NCBI GenBank assembly: GCA_022360715.1
Contig: JAKSCG010000150.1
Location: forward strand, 1-64,000
DNA length: 64,000 bases
Reading direction: 5' to 3'
From: Halanaerobiales bacterium
GTDB lineage: Bacteria > Bacillota > Halanaerobiia > Halanaerobiales > DTU029
Part shown: in pieces, positions 25,425 through 34,839 of the stretch
How positions within the stretch are numbered: position 1 is the first letter of the stretch
How the letters are laid out: each line of letters opens with the position of its first letter
The notes under the pieces: model-generated
What the model saw: only the letters and a program-made list of their open reading frames with translations
The model's database searches: none
Told to the model about the DNA's origin: nothing
Position numbers and translations under genes: made by a program

Positions 25425-26681
25425 TTATTGCCTTTTAATCTCTAAGTAAATCTCGCGGGCCGCGGTTAGCACTTCTTCCGGACTCTTTCGGCCGGCACAA
25501 ATATAGGCGATCCCATTGACAATTTCCTGCCAGGCCGGTCTTGGAATCTGGGCATCAATTGGTAAACAGACATGTTTAGCTGCCTGGAATGCGGCCAGAC
25601 CGTCTAAATACGGTTGGGTCAATCGGGCCGGGGTAACTTTAGCCGCCGGTAGTCCGCCATTGGCCTCAGCAATCTTTTTAATAAATTCTTTGCTGGTCAA
25701 AAATTTATATAAGCGCAGTACCGCTTCCTTTTTTTCCGGGTCATGATAGGCCTCTTTACTGAGATACATCCCGGAAGTAAAACCGGCAATCATATCAGTT
25801 CCGTCACCAAGGGGTCCTGATTTCGGATAAGCAATCATCGTCACCGTATTGGCCCCGTCGTTCTGACAGTCAGCAATCGCCCAGGAACCTTCAACAATCA
25901 TTGCTGCTTTACCTTGCTTAAACAATGTCCTGGCCCCTTCCCAACCCTGGGTCAGTGTGTCCTTCTGGAAGGCACCCATATCATACAGTTCTTTAATGTT
26001 TTTTAAACCCTCAATCCACATCGGGTGGATACCATGGGCCAGTCCGGCTCCGTGGGCAGCCGCCCCACCGACCTTTAAGACAGAATGCTCAATTTGATAG
26101 TGCGGAGTACTCCCTAAACCAAGTGCCATCGGGACTATATCATTTTCTTTAAATACTTCAATTGCCGTAACCAACTTATCCCAGCTGGCCGGATATTCGA
26201 CATCATACCTGGTAAAGAGGTCGACATTGAGGATTAATCCCTCATAGAAACCGGTAATCGGCAAGGCATATAGTTTACCATCTTGATACCGGATCTGTTC
26301 CAGAGCCGGTTGAGAAAAGGCATTAGCCCATTCCGGGTCAGCCTGGAGAAGTTGATCAATTGCCAAAACCCGCCCGGACTCAACGATTGGTGTCGACATG
26401 GCGTCAGTAAAATACATCGTGATGTCAGCTTCATTCCCGGCCGCAAAATCATTCTCAATCCTGACCTTGACACTGTCATCAAAAGTAGCCGATTCATCAA
26501 TAATCTCAATATAAGGGTTAGCTGCCTGGAACTGCTCAATTGCCTCCTGATAGGCGTCTGCGGCCGCATCCGCCCCGGCAAACATTGTCACTACCCTTAA
26601 AGCAACCCTCTCTTCTGCCTGCACAACAATACCCGTAAATACCAGCGCAAAAACCAATAACAACAAGACCTGCTTTCTCAT
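25425..26681 (-). CDS. Extracellular sugar-binding protein of CUT1 ABC transporter
   Basis: Solute receptor, about 418 residues, with signal peptide MRKQVLLLLVFALVFTGIVV and cleavage near QAEE. Family features: IEQFQAANPYIEI near the start, YALPITGFYEGLILNVDLF, and TLFKQGKAAMIVEGSWAI. The start at 26681 has GAAGGGGG about 7 nt upstream; the open frame extends to 26714 through the promoter region and is not expected to be translated there. First gene behind the -24/-12 promoter and followed by a stem-loop and two permeases. Substrate unknown, but probably related to that of the PTS encoded upstream. Confidence 0.92.
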   Translation of the reverse strand: MRKQVLLLLVFALVFTGIVVQAEERVALRVVTMFAGADAAADAYQEAIEQFQAANPYIEIIDESATFDDSVKVRIENDFAAGNEADITMYFTDAMSTPIVESGRVLAIDQLLQADPEWANAFSQPALEQIRYQDGKLYALPITGFYEGLILNVDLFTRYDVEYPASWDKLVTAIEVFKENDIVPMALGLGSTPHYQIEHSVLKVGGAAAHGAGLAHGIHPMWIEGLKNIKELYDMGAFQKDTLTQGWEGARTLFKQGKAAMIVEGSWAIADCQNDGANTVTMIAYPKSGPLGDGTDMIAGFTSGMYLSKEAYHDPEKKEAVLRLYKFLTSKEFIKKIAEANGGLPAAKVTPARLTQPYLDGLAAFQAAKHVCLPIDAQIPRPAWQEIVNGIAYICAGRKSPEEVLTAAREIYLEIKRQ

Positions 26682-26722
26682 CAATTTACCCCCTTCAGCT
26701 TGTCGTAATGTCAATATACTTA

Positions 26723-26738
26723 TGCAACAAGCATGCCA
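26723..26738 (-). promoter_or_regulatory. Sigma-54 (-24/-12) promoter of the second CUT1 operon
   Basis: Minus strand TGGCATGCTTGTTGCA, 26738-26723. The GG (26737-26736) and GC (26725-26724) are 10 bp apart, as required, and the sequence differs from the TGGCACG-N4-TTGCA consensus at one position. Predicted start near 26712, 31 bp before the binding-protein ATG. A sigma-54 activator of the LevR type is encoded just upstream at 28729-31443. Confidence 0.78.
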
Positions 26739-26763
26739 TAGTTGCTAAAGGGGCTCCCAACCG

Positions 26764-26790
26764 AAAAGCGTGTAGAAAATACACGCTTTT
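26764..26790 (-). terminator. Palindrome after PTS IIA: terminator and/or activator site
   Basis: AAAAGCGTGTA (26764-26774) and TACACGCTTTT (26780-26790) form a perfect 11-bp stem with a 5-nt loop directly at the IIA stop. As RNA it can end the PTS transcript (short T4 tract). As DNA it is a perfect palindrome about 40 bp upstream of the -24 element and could be the binding site of the sigma-54 activator. Confidence 0.6.
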
Positions 26791-27101
26791 TACACACTAT
26801 TTAAACGGGAGTATAACTTAATAAACTCTTCGGCCATATCCTTCATCAGCATCGCTGTCATGAGATGATCCTGCCCGTGGACAAGCAGGACCGTTGGTTC
26901 AATTTTTTGACCGGCTGATTCCAGTTGGATTAATTGGGCTTGCCTTTGGTGGGCCTGGTCCAGTTTAGCTTCTGCCTGCTCCAGACAGCTTCGGGCCAGT
27001 TCAAAATCATTTTCCCGGGCTAATTTTATTGCCTTCATAAAGAGGTTCTTAGCATCTCCGCTATATGTTATTATTGTGAAAATCGTTTGTTCTATCTCCA
27101 C
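26790..27101 (-). CDS. PTS lactose/cellobiose-type EIIA component
   Basis: Cytoplasmic phosphocarrier that accepts phosphate from HPr and passes it to IIB. 103 residues, three-helix bundle. The motif LLVHGQDHLM places the phosphorylated His at residue 75 and the metal-binding Asp at 78. GTG start. It overlaps the end of the IIC gene by 41 bp, so the assigned start could be slightly long. Last gene of levR-IIB-IIC-IIA. Confidence 0.92.
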   Translation of the reverse strand: MEIEQTIFTIITYSGDAKNLFMKAIKLARENDFELARSCLEQAEAKLDQAHQRQAQLIQLESAGQKIEPTVLLVHGQDHLMTAMLMKDMAEEFIKLYSRLNSV

Positions 27102-28389
27102 CGCTATTCTCTCCTTTATCTGATCTAAATTTAGCCATTTCCATCCTTTCCGCCATGATTATAAACGGAAGATAGAGCAAGGCTCCGATTACAATATTGA
27201 CCAATTGCAAAGCTGAGCCCATAATTGACCCGGAGACCAAAAAGCCGCTGATAATCGGGGGGGTAGTCCACGGTACCATCGCAACCGTCCGCGGAACCAG
27301 GCCAATAATTGTTGCTGAATAACTGGTAATCGTCAAGACAATTGGGGTCATAATAAAGGGGATTATAAAGAGCGGATTGATCACAATGGGCAAACCATAG
27401 ACAACCGGTTCATTAATATTAAACATCCCCTGGGCAAAAGTCAATTTTACCAGTTCTCGCCACCTGGTCCTTTTGGAAAAAATAAAAAGAGCCAACAGTA
27501 AGCTAATCGTCGTACCACATCCCCCCATATAAACAAAGGAATCAAAAAATGGCTTAGTAAAAACATTTGGTATAACCTCGCCCCTAGCCAGGGCCAGCAT
27601 ATTTTCCTGCAAAGCCGGCAGATACATGGCCTGAATGACCGGTTCCAGAATATTGGTGCCGTGTATACCTAAAAACCAGCATAGATGGGCCAGAAAGACA
27701 ATAGTAATTGCTGTCCCCAGAGTATTAGCCATCCCGGCCAGGGGAGACTGAATCAGATTATAAAAAGCCTCCAGAATATTAGTAATACCCAGACTCAAAA
27801 AAACCAGTTTGAGCATCGAAAAAAGGGACAAGACTACAAGCATCGGCAAAAGAGTGGCAAAAGATCGGGAAAGGATCGGCGCCATCCTTATCGGCCCTTT
27901 CCGGTCAAATTTTAGAAATTGTCTTAACCGCACCATGATCTCGGTTGAAATAATTGCCACAAAGATTGCCACAAATAAACCGGAGGCATCAAGCCAGTCA
28001 AAAGGGATGACAAAGGAACCATTGGTCGGCTGGAGCAGTAAGATGATCAAGGCGATTAAACTGACCAGTTCGGCGGGCAAGGGTTCGGCCTGATATGACC
28101 TGGCCAGATTATGACTAATCGAAAAAACTATTAACAAACTGATAATCGCAAAAGTTCCGTTATAGAGATAAACAGCAAAACTGGTCCAGGAATGGCCGAA
28201 AAGAGAACTCATATAATCTTGATAAGCCTTAATCGGAAAATTATTCACCAGGATCGCCAGTGAACCGATGATGACCAGCGGGATAATCGAAATAAAACCG
28301 TCACGGATCGCCACCATGTGACGCTGTGAGCCAATTCTACTCGCCAGTGGGACAAAATATTTCTCCATAAAATTAATTAATTTCTGCAC
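27061..28389 (-). CDS. PTS cellobiose-type EIIC permease
   Basis: Membrane channel of a lactose/cellobiose-family phosphotransferase system, 442 residues, about ten helices. Typical features: MEKYFVPLASRIGSQRHMVAIRDGF at the N-terminus, GIHGTNILEPV, and FNINEPVVYGLPIV containing the conserved NEP substrate/phosphorylation loop. GTG start behind AGGGGATGA, 4 bp after the IIB gene. Likely imports and phosphorylates a beta-glucoside, chitobiose or similar disaccharide. Confidence 0.94.
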   Translation of the reverse strand: MQKLINFMEKYFVPLASRIGSQRHMVAIRDGFISIIPLVIIGSLAILVNNFPIKAYQDYMSSLFGHSWTSFAVYLYNGTFAIISLLIVFSISHNLARSYQAEPLPAELVSLIALIILLLQPTNGSFVIPFDWLDASGLFVAIFVAIISTEIMVRLRQFLKFDRKGPIRMAPILSRSFATLLPMLVVLSLFSMLKLVFLSLGITNILEAFYNLIQSPLAGMANTLGTAITIVFLAHLCWFLGIHGTNILEPVIQAMYLPALQENMLALARGEVIPNVFTKPFFDSFVYMGGCGTTISLLLALFIFSKRTRWRELVKLTFAQGMFNINEPVVYGLPIVINPLFIIPFIMTPIVLTITSYSATIIGLVPRTVAMVPWTTPPIISGFLVSGSIMGSALQLVNIVIGALLYLPFIIMAERMEMAKFRSDKGENSGGDRTNDFHNNNI

Positions 28390-28393
28390 CAGC

Positions 28394-28705
28394 TCATCCC
28401 CTTTGCAGTAGTTCCAGAATCTGGCTTAAAACCGCCTCCCCATTCAGAGTCCCGTAACTGATACTATCAATTACCCCCACCTTAGTCCCCGCCGCTGCCA
28501 TTAACATCTCCATCTTTTGGAATAAATATTTTACCTGCGGTCCCAGTAACAAAACATCAATCTGGCCCGGATAACTTTTGGCTTCAGCCTCTGATGCCGC
28601 AATAATTTTGAGTCCCAGTTCCCTTTGCTCAACGATCGACCTGATCATATTGACCAGCAGACTGGTCGACATCCCGGCTGAACAAACTAGCATCACCGTT
28701 TTCAC
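28394..28705 (-). CDS. PTS lactose/cellobiose-type EIIB component
   Basis: 103-residue phosphocarrier with the active cysteine C8 in MLVCSAGMSTSLLV. It receives phosphate from IIA and passes it to the incoming sugar bound to IIC. GTG start, GGAGG 7 nt upstream. It follows the levR-type gene by 23 bp. Confidence 0.94.
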   Translation of the reverse strand: MKTVMLVCSAGMSTSLLVNMIRSIVEQRELGLKIIAASEAEAKSYPGQIDVLLLGPQVKYLFQKMEMLMAAAGTKVGVIDSISYGTLNGEAVLSQILELLQRG

Positions 28706-28728
28706 TCTGCTCCCTCCACAATTGTTAC

Positions 28729-31443
28729 TTATAGCTTCCCTGTTTCATTTTGCAAAAACATTTTACAAATATAGGCTAATTCATTTGGCCCGACCTTGAT
28801 GGCATAAAAGTCTTCCAGCTCATTGAGCGCTGTTTTAACTAACTCCATCTCCCGGAAATATTTAGCTTTAAAACCCTTTAACCCGGGAAATACCGATTCT
28901 TCCGCCCCTTTTTTCAGCTTTTCAATTAAAAAACAGATATGGAGGACAATCCCTACCTTTACTTCAAAAGGAACCGCAAGCTGCAGGGCGCCTTCGATCC
29001 TAACGAGCGCTCTCCGGACAGAGTCAACCAGCCTTGCACTATTTAGATGCTTTAAATGTTCCTGTAAAGATAGCTTAACCCTGGAATAAAGATTATTTTC
29101 ATTAATTATTTCTTTTAACCGCTGCAGCCCGACTCCGGCGAAAAGGTCGACCGCAGCAATAAAGGGGATATCACCGGGGATCATATCGACCGACCCTACC
29201 AGTGCAAGGATATGATAGTACTCCTGATATTGGTTTAAGGTTGTGATTAAATGCTCTCGATTTAATATGTCAAGGGATATGACCTTAAAACTATTAGGGA
29301 GGGATAATTCTCGTTCGATCAGCTCTTTCATCTTTTCGGCAGCCCCTTCACCGGTGAAACAGAGCGTCATTATGGCGTTTTCCTTGTTTTTATTGCTTAC
29401 TAACCTTTTACGCGGAAATCGCCCTTCCCGACAAGATTGATAAATCTGATCAATCTCCTGGCCCAGGACCGCCTTACGGCAGACATCAATCACCACTGCG
29501 GTACTGACCATATCAATTGTTTTAACCTTTCTTCCGGTCTTTTCGGCGATCATCTCCCCAAAATTAGTTAATGACCCCATGTCAACCAATAATAACAGCT
29601 CACTATCCTGTTTTAAGGTGGCCACCTGAGCCATAGCTGCTGCAAAGATAGTCTCCGGTTCCATATTTAAGGGCATATCAAGGGCGATGGCATGATTAAC
29701 CCCCACCAGTCTGTTGGCTACTTCGACCATGCTGCTGGCGGTAGAACTCCCGTGCATAATTACTAAAACAGCTACCCTCGTCCGTTTTTTATCCTTTGCT
29801 TGATAAGGGTTGTTGACCAGAAACATGCTTAAATAACCAATTTCATCCAATGGGGTCTCAATTTGAAAGTTATGATCGATTATTTTAGCTGCTTCCATCG
29901 CTGCGATAAACTCATCCGGATAATTGACCCTGATTTGATTTAGCTCGGGATGATATATTTTATCGCCATTTTTAATCCGGCTGATACTCTTCTGAAGGTG
30001 AAGGGCTAAACCAAAGTATATTTTTTGGTCATAGCTGCGCTTAAGTTTTCGGGTAGCCAGCTTTAAAATCTGTTCAACCGTATCGGCCACCTCAACCTCA
30101 ACAATTTTCCTGATCTCCTCTTGTTTATTAAACGTCGAGAGGTTTTCCAGGTGTTTTTGAAAATAGCTCTCGATATCAATATTGAGAATTTGATTAATTT
30201 GGTCTTCAGCCAGATCATTTTCTCGGAGCGAGTTAAGTTTTTCTTCAATAAAATCATAAAAAAACCTGGTTTGCTCCGGAGTTATCTTGCGGGCATAATC
30301 TTGCTCCTCCCGGTCGGAAAAATGTAAAATTTCCCCCTGGTCCTGTAACAACAATTTGACTTGCTCCCGTTTTTCGGGGAGTTTCAGCAATCCCTCTTTC
30401 ACATGGGGCGGGAGATCACTCTGGGCAACCAGCAAATACTGTTTGTCCTCGGTTTTATAGGTAAGAAAGGCTTTGGCACAAGCCAGCTGAATATCGCTAT
30501 TTAGCTGGCCGATATTGTGGGGACAATTATATAAAAGTAAGGAGATCAGCGAATTACGGTTAATGTAAATCCTTTTCCCGACCCGCTTAGCCTCCTCTTT
30601 AAAAAAGGCGGCAATCAAATAATAGCGTTCCGCTAAACCCCTCTCGCTTAAAGAAGGCAGTTTAATCGTCATCGGTATTCTGCGGATAAAGGCATTCAAC
30701 AAATAGGATTGGGGCGCTTCCGTTGTGGCTGCTATAATCTGCACGGCAGCCGTTATTTTCCGCTCGGTTTCTCCCAGTGGTCGGAAATAACCTTTGTCAA
30801 TATAGGTAAATAACATCTCCTGGCCCTGGGCGGGCAGACGATGTACTTCATCCAGAAAGATAATCCCTCCATCGGCTTGCTTTAACAAGCCCGCTCGCTC
30901 TTTACTGGCACCTGTGTATGCACCCTTGGTAACCCCAAAAAGCTGAGCCAGCAGCAGTTGGGGATTATCCCCATAATCAGCACAATTAAACTGGACAAAA
31001 GGTGCTTGCTCCTCAATCATTTTCGCTTCAATGGCATAACCGTGCATTAACTCGGCAAACATTGATTTGCCGACACCGGTTGCTCCCAGCAGCAGAGTAT
31101 GTAGGCCCCGGGGCGGGTATAGAATCGCTGCTTTGGCTTGCTGAATCGGTTTTTTCAGACTGAAATTCGCTCCAACGATTTGATCAATTGTGCGACCGGC
31201 TTTAAATGCCCCCTCTTTCCCCTTTTTTAGAGAACGATATAGGACCGGTCTCCCCTTTATTTTCCTTAATCTCTTCTCCCGATATAATTGGTTTAAGTAG
31301 CGACTGATATTGGCCCGGTCAGTACTGAGTACTGCACTGATTTCTTTAGCAGAAACACCGCCCCGGTTCTGTTGTTCGATCGTGAGTAAGGCCTGATATA
31401 CCTCCTCAGATTTTTTAATTACGCTCACCTCCCGGGAGTACAA
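28729..31443 (-). CDS. LevR-type sigma-54-dependent activator with PRD and EIIA domains
   Basis: PTS-controlled transcription activator, about 900 residues. Order: N-terminal helix-turn-helix (about 15-65), AAA+ sigma-54 domain with Walker A GATGVGKS (120-127), the sigma-54 contact loop GAYTGA (174-179) and Walker B IIFLDEVH (194-201); then PRD1 (about 440-550), an EIIA-Man-like domain with its HGSSTA histidine (about 565-690), an EIIB-like stretch, and PRD2 (about 800-900). Activity should depend on phosphorylation by HPr and EIIB. The start is uncertain: GGAGGTGA is followed after 5 nt by ATT (31419), with no ATG nearby; TTG at 31443 has no ribosome-binding site. Probable target: the -24/-12 promoter at 26723-26738. 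Confidence 0.93.
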   Translation of the reverse strand: MYSREVSVIKKSEEVYQALLTIEQQNRGGVSAKEISAVLSTDRANISRYLNQLYREKRLRKIKGRPVLYRSLKKGKEGAFKAGRTIDQIVGANFSLKKPIQQAKAAILYPPRGLHTLLLGATGVGKSMFAELMHGYAIEAKMIEEQAPFVQFNCADYGDNPQLLLAQLFGVTKGAYTGASKERAGLLKQADGGIIFLDEVHRLPAQGQEMLFTYIDKGYFRPLGETERKITAAVQIIAATTEAPQSYLLNAFIRRIPMTIKLPSLSERGLAERYYLIAAFFKEEAKRVGKRIYINRNSLISLLLYNCPHNIGQLNSDIQLACAKAFLTYKTEDKQYLLVAQSDLPPHVKEGLLKLPEKREQVKLLLQDQGEILHFSDREEQDYARKITPEQTRFFYDFIEEKLNSLRENDLAEDQINQILNIDIESYFQKHLENLSTFNKQEEIRKIVEVEVADTVEQILKLATRKLKRSYDQKIYFGLALHLQKSISRIKNGDKIYHPELNQIRVNYPDEFIAAMEAAKIIDHNFQIETPLDEIGYLSMFLVNNPYQAKDKKRTRVAVLVIMHGSSTASSMVEVANRLVGVNHAIALDMPLNMEPETIFAAAMAQVATLKQDSELLLLVDMGSLTNFGEMIAEKTGRKVKTIDMVSTAVVIDVCRKAVLGQEIDQIYQSCREGRFPRKRLVSNKNKENAIMTLCFTGEGAAEKMKELIERELSLPNSFKVISLDILNREHLITTLNQYQEYYHILALVGSVDMIPGDIPFIAAVDLFAGVGLQRLKEIINENNLYSRVKLSLQEHLKHLNSARLVDSVRRALVRIEGALQLAVPFEVKVGIVLHICFLIEKLKKGAEESVFPGLKGFKAKYFREMELVKTALNELEDFYAIKVGPNELAYICKMFLQNETGKL

Positions 31444-31520
31444 GCATAAGTGAATACATGTAAAAATACTTTTATATAATTATTCTACCAATATATTTAA
31501 AGTCCTGCTTATAGCACTTG

Positions 31521-31559
31521 AAAAACCCCTGGTAGTATAATCCTGGCTACAGGGGTTTT
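31521..31559 (-). terminator. Terminator of the mannosidase/Opp operon
   Basis: AAAACCCCTG (31522-31531) and CAGGGGTTTT (31550-31559) form a perfect 10-bp stem; on the minus strand a T5 tract follows. It lies 18 bp after the last gene of the Opp operon and before the levR-type gene. Confidence 0.85.
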
Positions 31560-31577
31560 GCATGATCAAGCGTCGAT

Positions 31578-33557
31578 TTATTCTTCGATATAAAAAGTAG
31601 GCGGGTTTAAAATAGCAGAATAAGACATAATCCAGGGGTCAACAAATCCTCCCAAGGCCAGATCTTCACGTCGTGGTACATTTTTCATCCGATTAGAAAC
31701 AACACCGACCCTTGGTGTGTTATTAACAGTACCAATAAAAAACGGACCTTGATCAATGTGAATTTGGAAAATATCATAAACCAACTCTGCTCTCTTTTCA
31801 TCATCTGCTGTAATAAGTGCTTTTTTATAAAGATCATATAATCTGGTATATGGACTATCGGGAGCTGGTTTTTCCCGGGGAGGAGTCCGATCCCTTGGTT
31901 TTTTGTCCAGTTCAGTACTAAGTAAACCTGTACCCTTTAATCGATTCCAGGTACCATAAAGGGGCGCAAAATGTTCGTGACCAATCGGAATAACTCCAGC
32001 CGGATAAAGGAGGGGGTCACCATCATTAACTGTATATACCTGTATATCAAATGTGCCTTCTTTTAACATATTATTCAGGTTAGCATTTTCGGTTGGGTTA
32101 ATTTCTGTTTTTATTCCGATATTTTCCCAACAGACCTTGGTAATTTCACATGTATCCAGTCTACCGGAACCAGGACGAAGGGCACTATTGATATCTATTC
32201 TCAATTCAAGGGATTCTCCATTTGGCTTATCTCTCCAACCATCACCATCTAGATCAACTACACCTATTTCATCCAGCATCTTTTTAGCCTTTTCTGGGTT
32301 ATACTCTACAGCTAAATTTTTCCACTGTTGATAAACTATTTTACCCTTTTCTGTATGGAACCATGCTCCCTTTGGACTCATTGTACCGGTAGTTGCTTCT
32401 CCTTGACCATAGTAGACCATCATTTTAATCTTTTCTCGATCGATTGCATGTGATAATGCCCTGGAGAAACTGGGATTACGGTAAAGACTTTCTTTAACTG
32501 AGTCGGGATTGTTATGATTTAACATAAAGCAATCACCACCACCGCTTCCGCTATCATATAACAGTGTTTCAAAGCCATATTTTTCTTCATTTCGTTTCAA
32601 AATTGATATATCTCTCAAGCCAAAACCGGGTCTAATTTGAAAATCAGAATTACCCTGAACAACTTTCATTTTAAGTACTTCTCCATCTTGCAGGCATTCA
32701 ACTCGAATTCTATCAATATATGGAAGCTGATTACCTTGCGGGTCCACTGCATAATAATAAGGATTTCTCTCTAATTCCAGAAGTTCACCGGGTTCATGTC
32801 TGACCGGCATCCAGGCAGTTAAAACCGGACATTTAGGGTTATACCACCATTCCTGCTTTTCCTCATGAACTATAAAATCAGTATATTTATCACTATACTT
32901 AGGATGAAATTGGCTTAAATAATGTTTCGGGGCTGATGTATATGGAATCCAGTCACCACCACCATCAGGCCAGGTTGCCAGTAGTTCCATTAAAACAACT
33001 TGTGGTTTGCTAAACTTAAATTTAACAGTGTAATCATCAACCTTTTCAACTTCCATTGGTTTATCACCAACAATAGCCCAATTCGGAATAGGTATTGAAC
33101 ATTCCTCATTAAGGGCAAGGTCTTCATACCAGTATAAAACATCATCCGCAGTAAAGGGAGCACCGTCTGACCATCGTATCCCCTTCCTAAAATAAAGTGT
33201 CCAGACAGTTTTATCTTGATTGGGTTGCCAATCTGTCAAAAGATTGGGGGCAATATCCAATCCATCATCTATCCAGCGGACATAAGAATGGCCATACATG
33301 CTCATTCTGAGACCGTACCATTTTTCCCAGGTTGTTAACCGATGCCAGGTTCCACCATATTTTCCAATTGCATTTAAAGGTTTTAATACTAACGGATTTT
33401 CCGGTAAACGCTCCTCGACAGATGGGAGTTCACCTCTTTCAACCTTGGCCCTTAATATTGGTGCTTCATTATAACTAGCAGCAAATAACGGGATTGCTCC
33501 TATAATTATCACTGTAATTATTACTAAAATCATCACTAAAGAACTTTTTCTCATCAT
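31578..33557 (-). CDS. Family-5 (Opp/Dpp-type) extracellular solute-binding protein
   Basis: Binding protein of the peptide/nickel ABC class, 659 residues, signal peptide about 1-27 ending FAAS. Typical features: WTLYFRKGIRWSDGAPFTADDV near residue 135-155, NPYYYAVDPQGNQLPYIDRI, and SFSRALSHAIDREKI. In bacteria such as Thermotoga, Opp-type systems encoded beside glycosidases carry oligosaccharides, and the alpha-mannosidase in this operon suggests a mannoside ligand. Unusually it is the last gene, 122 bp downstream of the permeases, and a terminator follows. Confidence 0.9.
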   Translation of the reverse strand: MMRKSSLVMILVIITVIIIGAIPLFAASYNEAPILRAKVERGELPSVEERLPENPLVLKPLNAIGKYGGTWHRLTTWEKWYGLRMSMYGHSYVRWIDDGLDIAPNLLTDWQPNQDKTVWTLYFRKGIRWSDGAPFTADDVLYWYEDLALNEECSIPIPNWAIVGDKPMEVEKVDDYTVKFKFSKPQVVLMELLATWPDGGGDWIPYTSAPKHYLSQFHPKYSDKYTDFIVHEEKQEWWYNPKCPVLTAWMPVRHEPGELLELERNPYYYAVDPQGNQLPYIDRIRVECLQDGEVLKMKVVQGNSDFQIRPGFGLRDISILKRNEEKYGFETLLYDSGSGGGDCFMLNHNNPDSVKESLYRNPSFSRALSHAIDREKIKMMVYYGQGEATTGTMSPKGAWFHTEKGKIVYQQWKNLAVEYNPEKAKKMLDEIGVVDLDGDGWRDKPNGESLELRIDINSALRPGSGRLDTCEITKVCWENIGIKTEINPTENANLNNMLKEGTFDIQVYTVNDGDPLLYPAGVIPIGHEHFAPLYGTWNRLKGTGLLSTELDKKPRDRTPPREKPAPDSPYTRLYDLYKKALITADDEKRAELVYDIFQIHIDQGPFFIGTVNNTPRVGVVSNRMKNVPRREDLALGGFVDPWIMSYSAILNPPTFYIEE

Positions 33558-33679
33558 TGTTCCTCCTTATTTGTTTGAACATTTTTTTTAATTTTTTTAC
33601 AAATTGCTATTTGCCTCTTCACCTCCCTTATAAAATTAACAATTTCTGGTTAAAAAATGCCTTTCTCCTACCAAGCGGC

Positions 33680-34825
33680 TTAATTAGAATAGGGATCAAT
33701 AGCATCCCTGACTCCATCACCAAAAAAATTATAGGCCAATACTGCAAAAACAACAAATATCCCAGGGATCATCAACCAGGGATGTTGTAATACAACACTT
33801 ATTTTCTGAGCATCTTTCAGCAAGACTCCCCAACTTGTCATGGGTGGCTGTATCCCCAGTCCTAAAAAGCTAAGCGATGTTTCTGCTAAAATCATTCCAG
33901 GTATCGACAGGGTAGCAATAACCAGTATATGACTCAAACAATTAGGTAACATATGTCTGAAAATAATATATAAATCGGAAGCGCCAGCAACCCTGGCCGC
34001 ATAAGTATATTCTTCTTCACGATAACTAAGGACTTTTGCCCGAACTTGCCTGGCCAGTCCAGTCCAATTTTTTAAAGATAGTATAATAGAAATTGCGAAA
34101 AAGGTTTCAATTGGAGACCATTCTGCCGGTAAAACAGCTGCTAAAGCTGCCCATAGTGGTATGCTGGGAAATGACATCAAAAGCTCTATAATCCTCTGAA
34201 TAAAGTCATCGATCTTCCCCCCAAAATAACCTGATAAAGTCCCCATAAATGAACCAATAATTATAGTTAAAGCAACTCCAATTAAACCAATAGTCAGAGA
34301 AATCCTACCGCCAAATAAGATCCTGGAAAATAAATCCCTACCCAACCGATCGGTTCCTAATAAAAACAACTTCTTATCCTGGCCCAACCCCAACAGGTGC
34401 CAATTCATGTTAAATAACCCGAACAACTTATAGTTATATCCCCTGGTTATAAAATAAATAGGATATTTCTCATTATAATTGATCTTATATTCCCAAGAAT
34501 ATGTCTCCAGATTAAGTTCTGATTGATAACCATAAACAAAAGGACGCAAATGAAAATTTCCATCTTTATCAATAAACTGAGGCCATTGGGGTGGCGCAAA
34601 AATATAATCTTCATTTTGCTGCATAAAATCGTTTGTTGCAAAAAAATGAGGGAAAATAACAAAAAATAGATATAATATGATCAAAACTATTCCCCCGGTT
34701 ACTGCTAATTTATTACGAAAAAACTTTACTTTTATCATTTCGAACTGGGTAATTGCCCGGTATTCATGCCCTTCTTCTACTACTTCTTCAGTAACATAAA
34801 TTTCAAACCCCTCCCTTTCTAACAT
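33680..34825 (-). CDS. Opp/Dpp-type ABC transporter permease (OppC)
   Basis: 381 residues, longer than the usual 300 because of a roughly 100-residue loop between the first and second helices (about residues 60-150), seen in oligosaccharide-linked OppC proteins. Conserved region LGTDRLGRDLFSRILFGGRISLTIG and the EAA-like loop (YAARVAGASDLYIIFRHMLPN) are present. The ATG at 34825 lacks a ribosome-binding site; GGGAGGGG sits inside the frame and ATT at 34801 is 8 nt after GGAGG, so a shorter product with a non-AUG start is possible. Confidence 0.92.
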   Translation of the reverse strand: MLEREGFEIYVTEEVVEEGHEYRAITQFEMIKVKFFRNKLAVTGGIVLIILYLFFVIFPHFFATNDFMQQNEDYIFAPPQWPQFIDKDGNFHLRPFVYGYQSELNLETYSWEYKINYNEKYPIYFITRGYNYKLFGLFNMNWHLLGLGQDKKLFLLGTDRLGRDLFSRILFGGRISLTIGLIGVALTIIIGSFMGTLSGYFGGKIDDFIQRIIELLMSFPSIPLWAALAAVLPAEWSPIETFFAISIILSLKNWTGLARQVRAKVLSYREEEYTYAARVAGASDLYIIFRHMLPNCLSHILVIATLSIPGMILAETSLSFLGLGIQPPMTSWGVLLKDAQKISVVLQHPWLMIPGIFVVFAVLAYNFFGDGVRDAIDPYSN

Positions 34826-34839
34826 TAAGGCAAAGACAC

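Noticed and set aside
31444-31520. Possible sigma-54 promoter upstream of the levR-type gene (GG-N10-GC within GGTTTTTCAAGTGC)
   Set aside because: Lacks the flanking TGGCA and TTGCA bases and overlaps the terminator of the preceding operon; far weaker than the site at 26723-26738.
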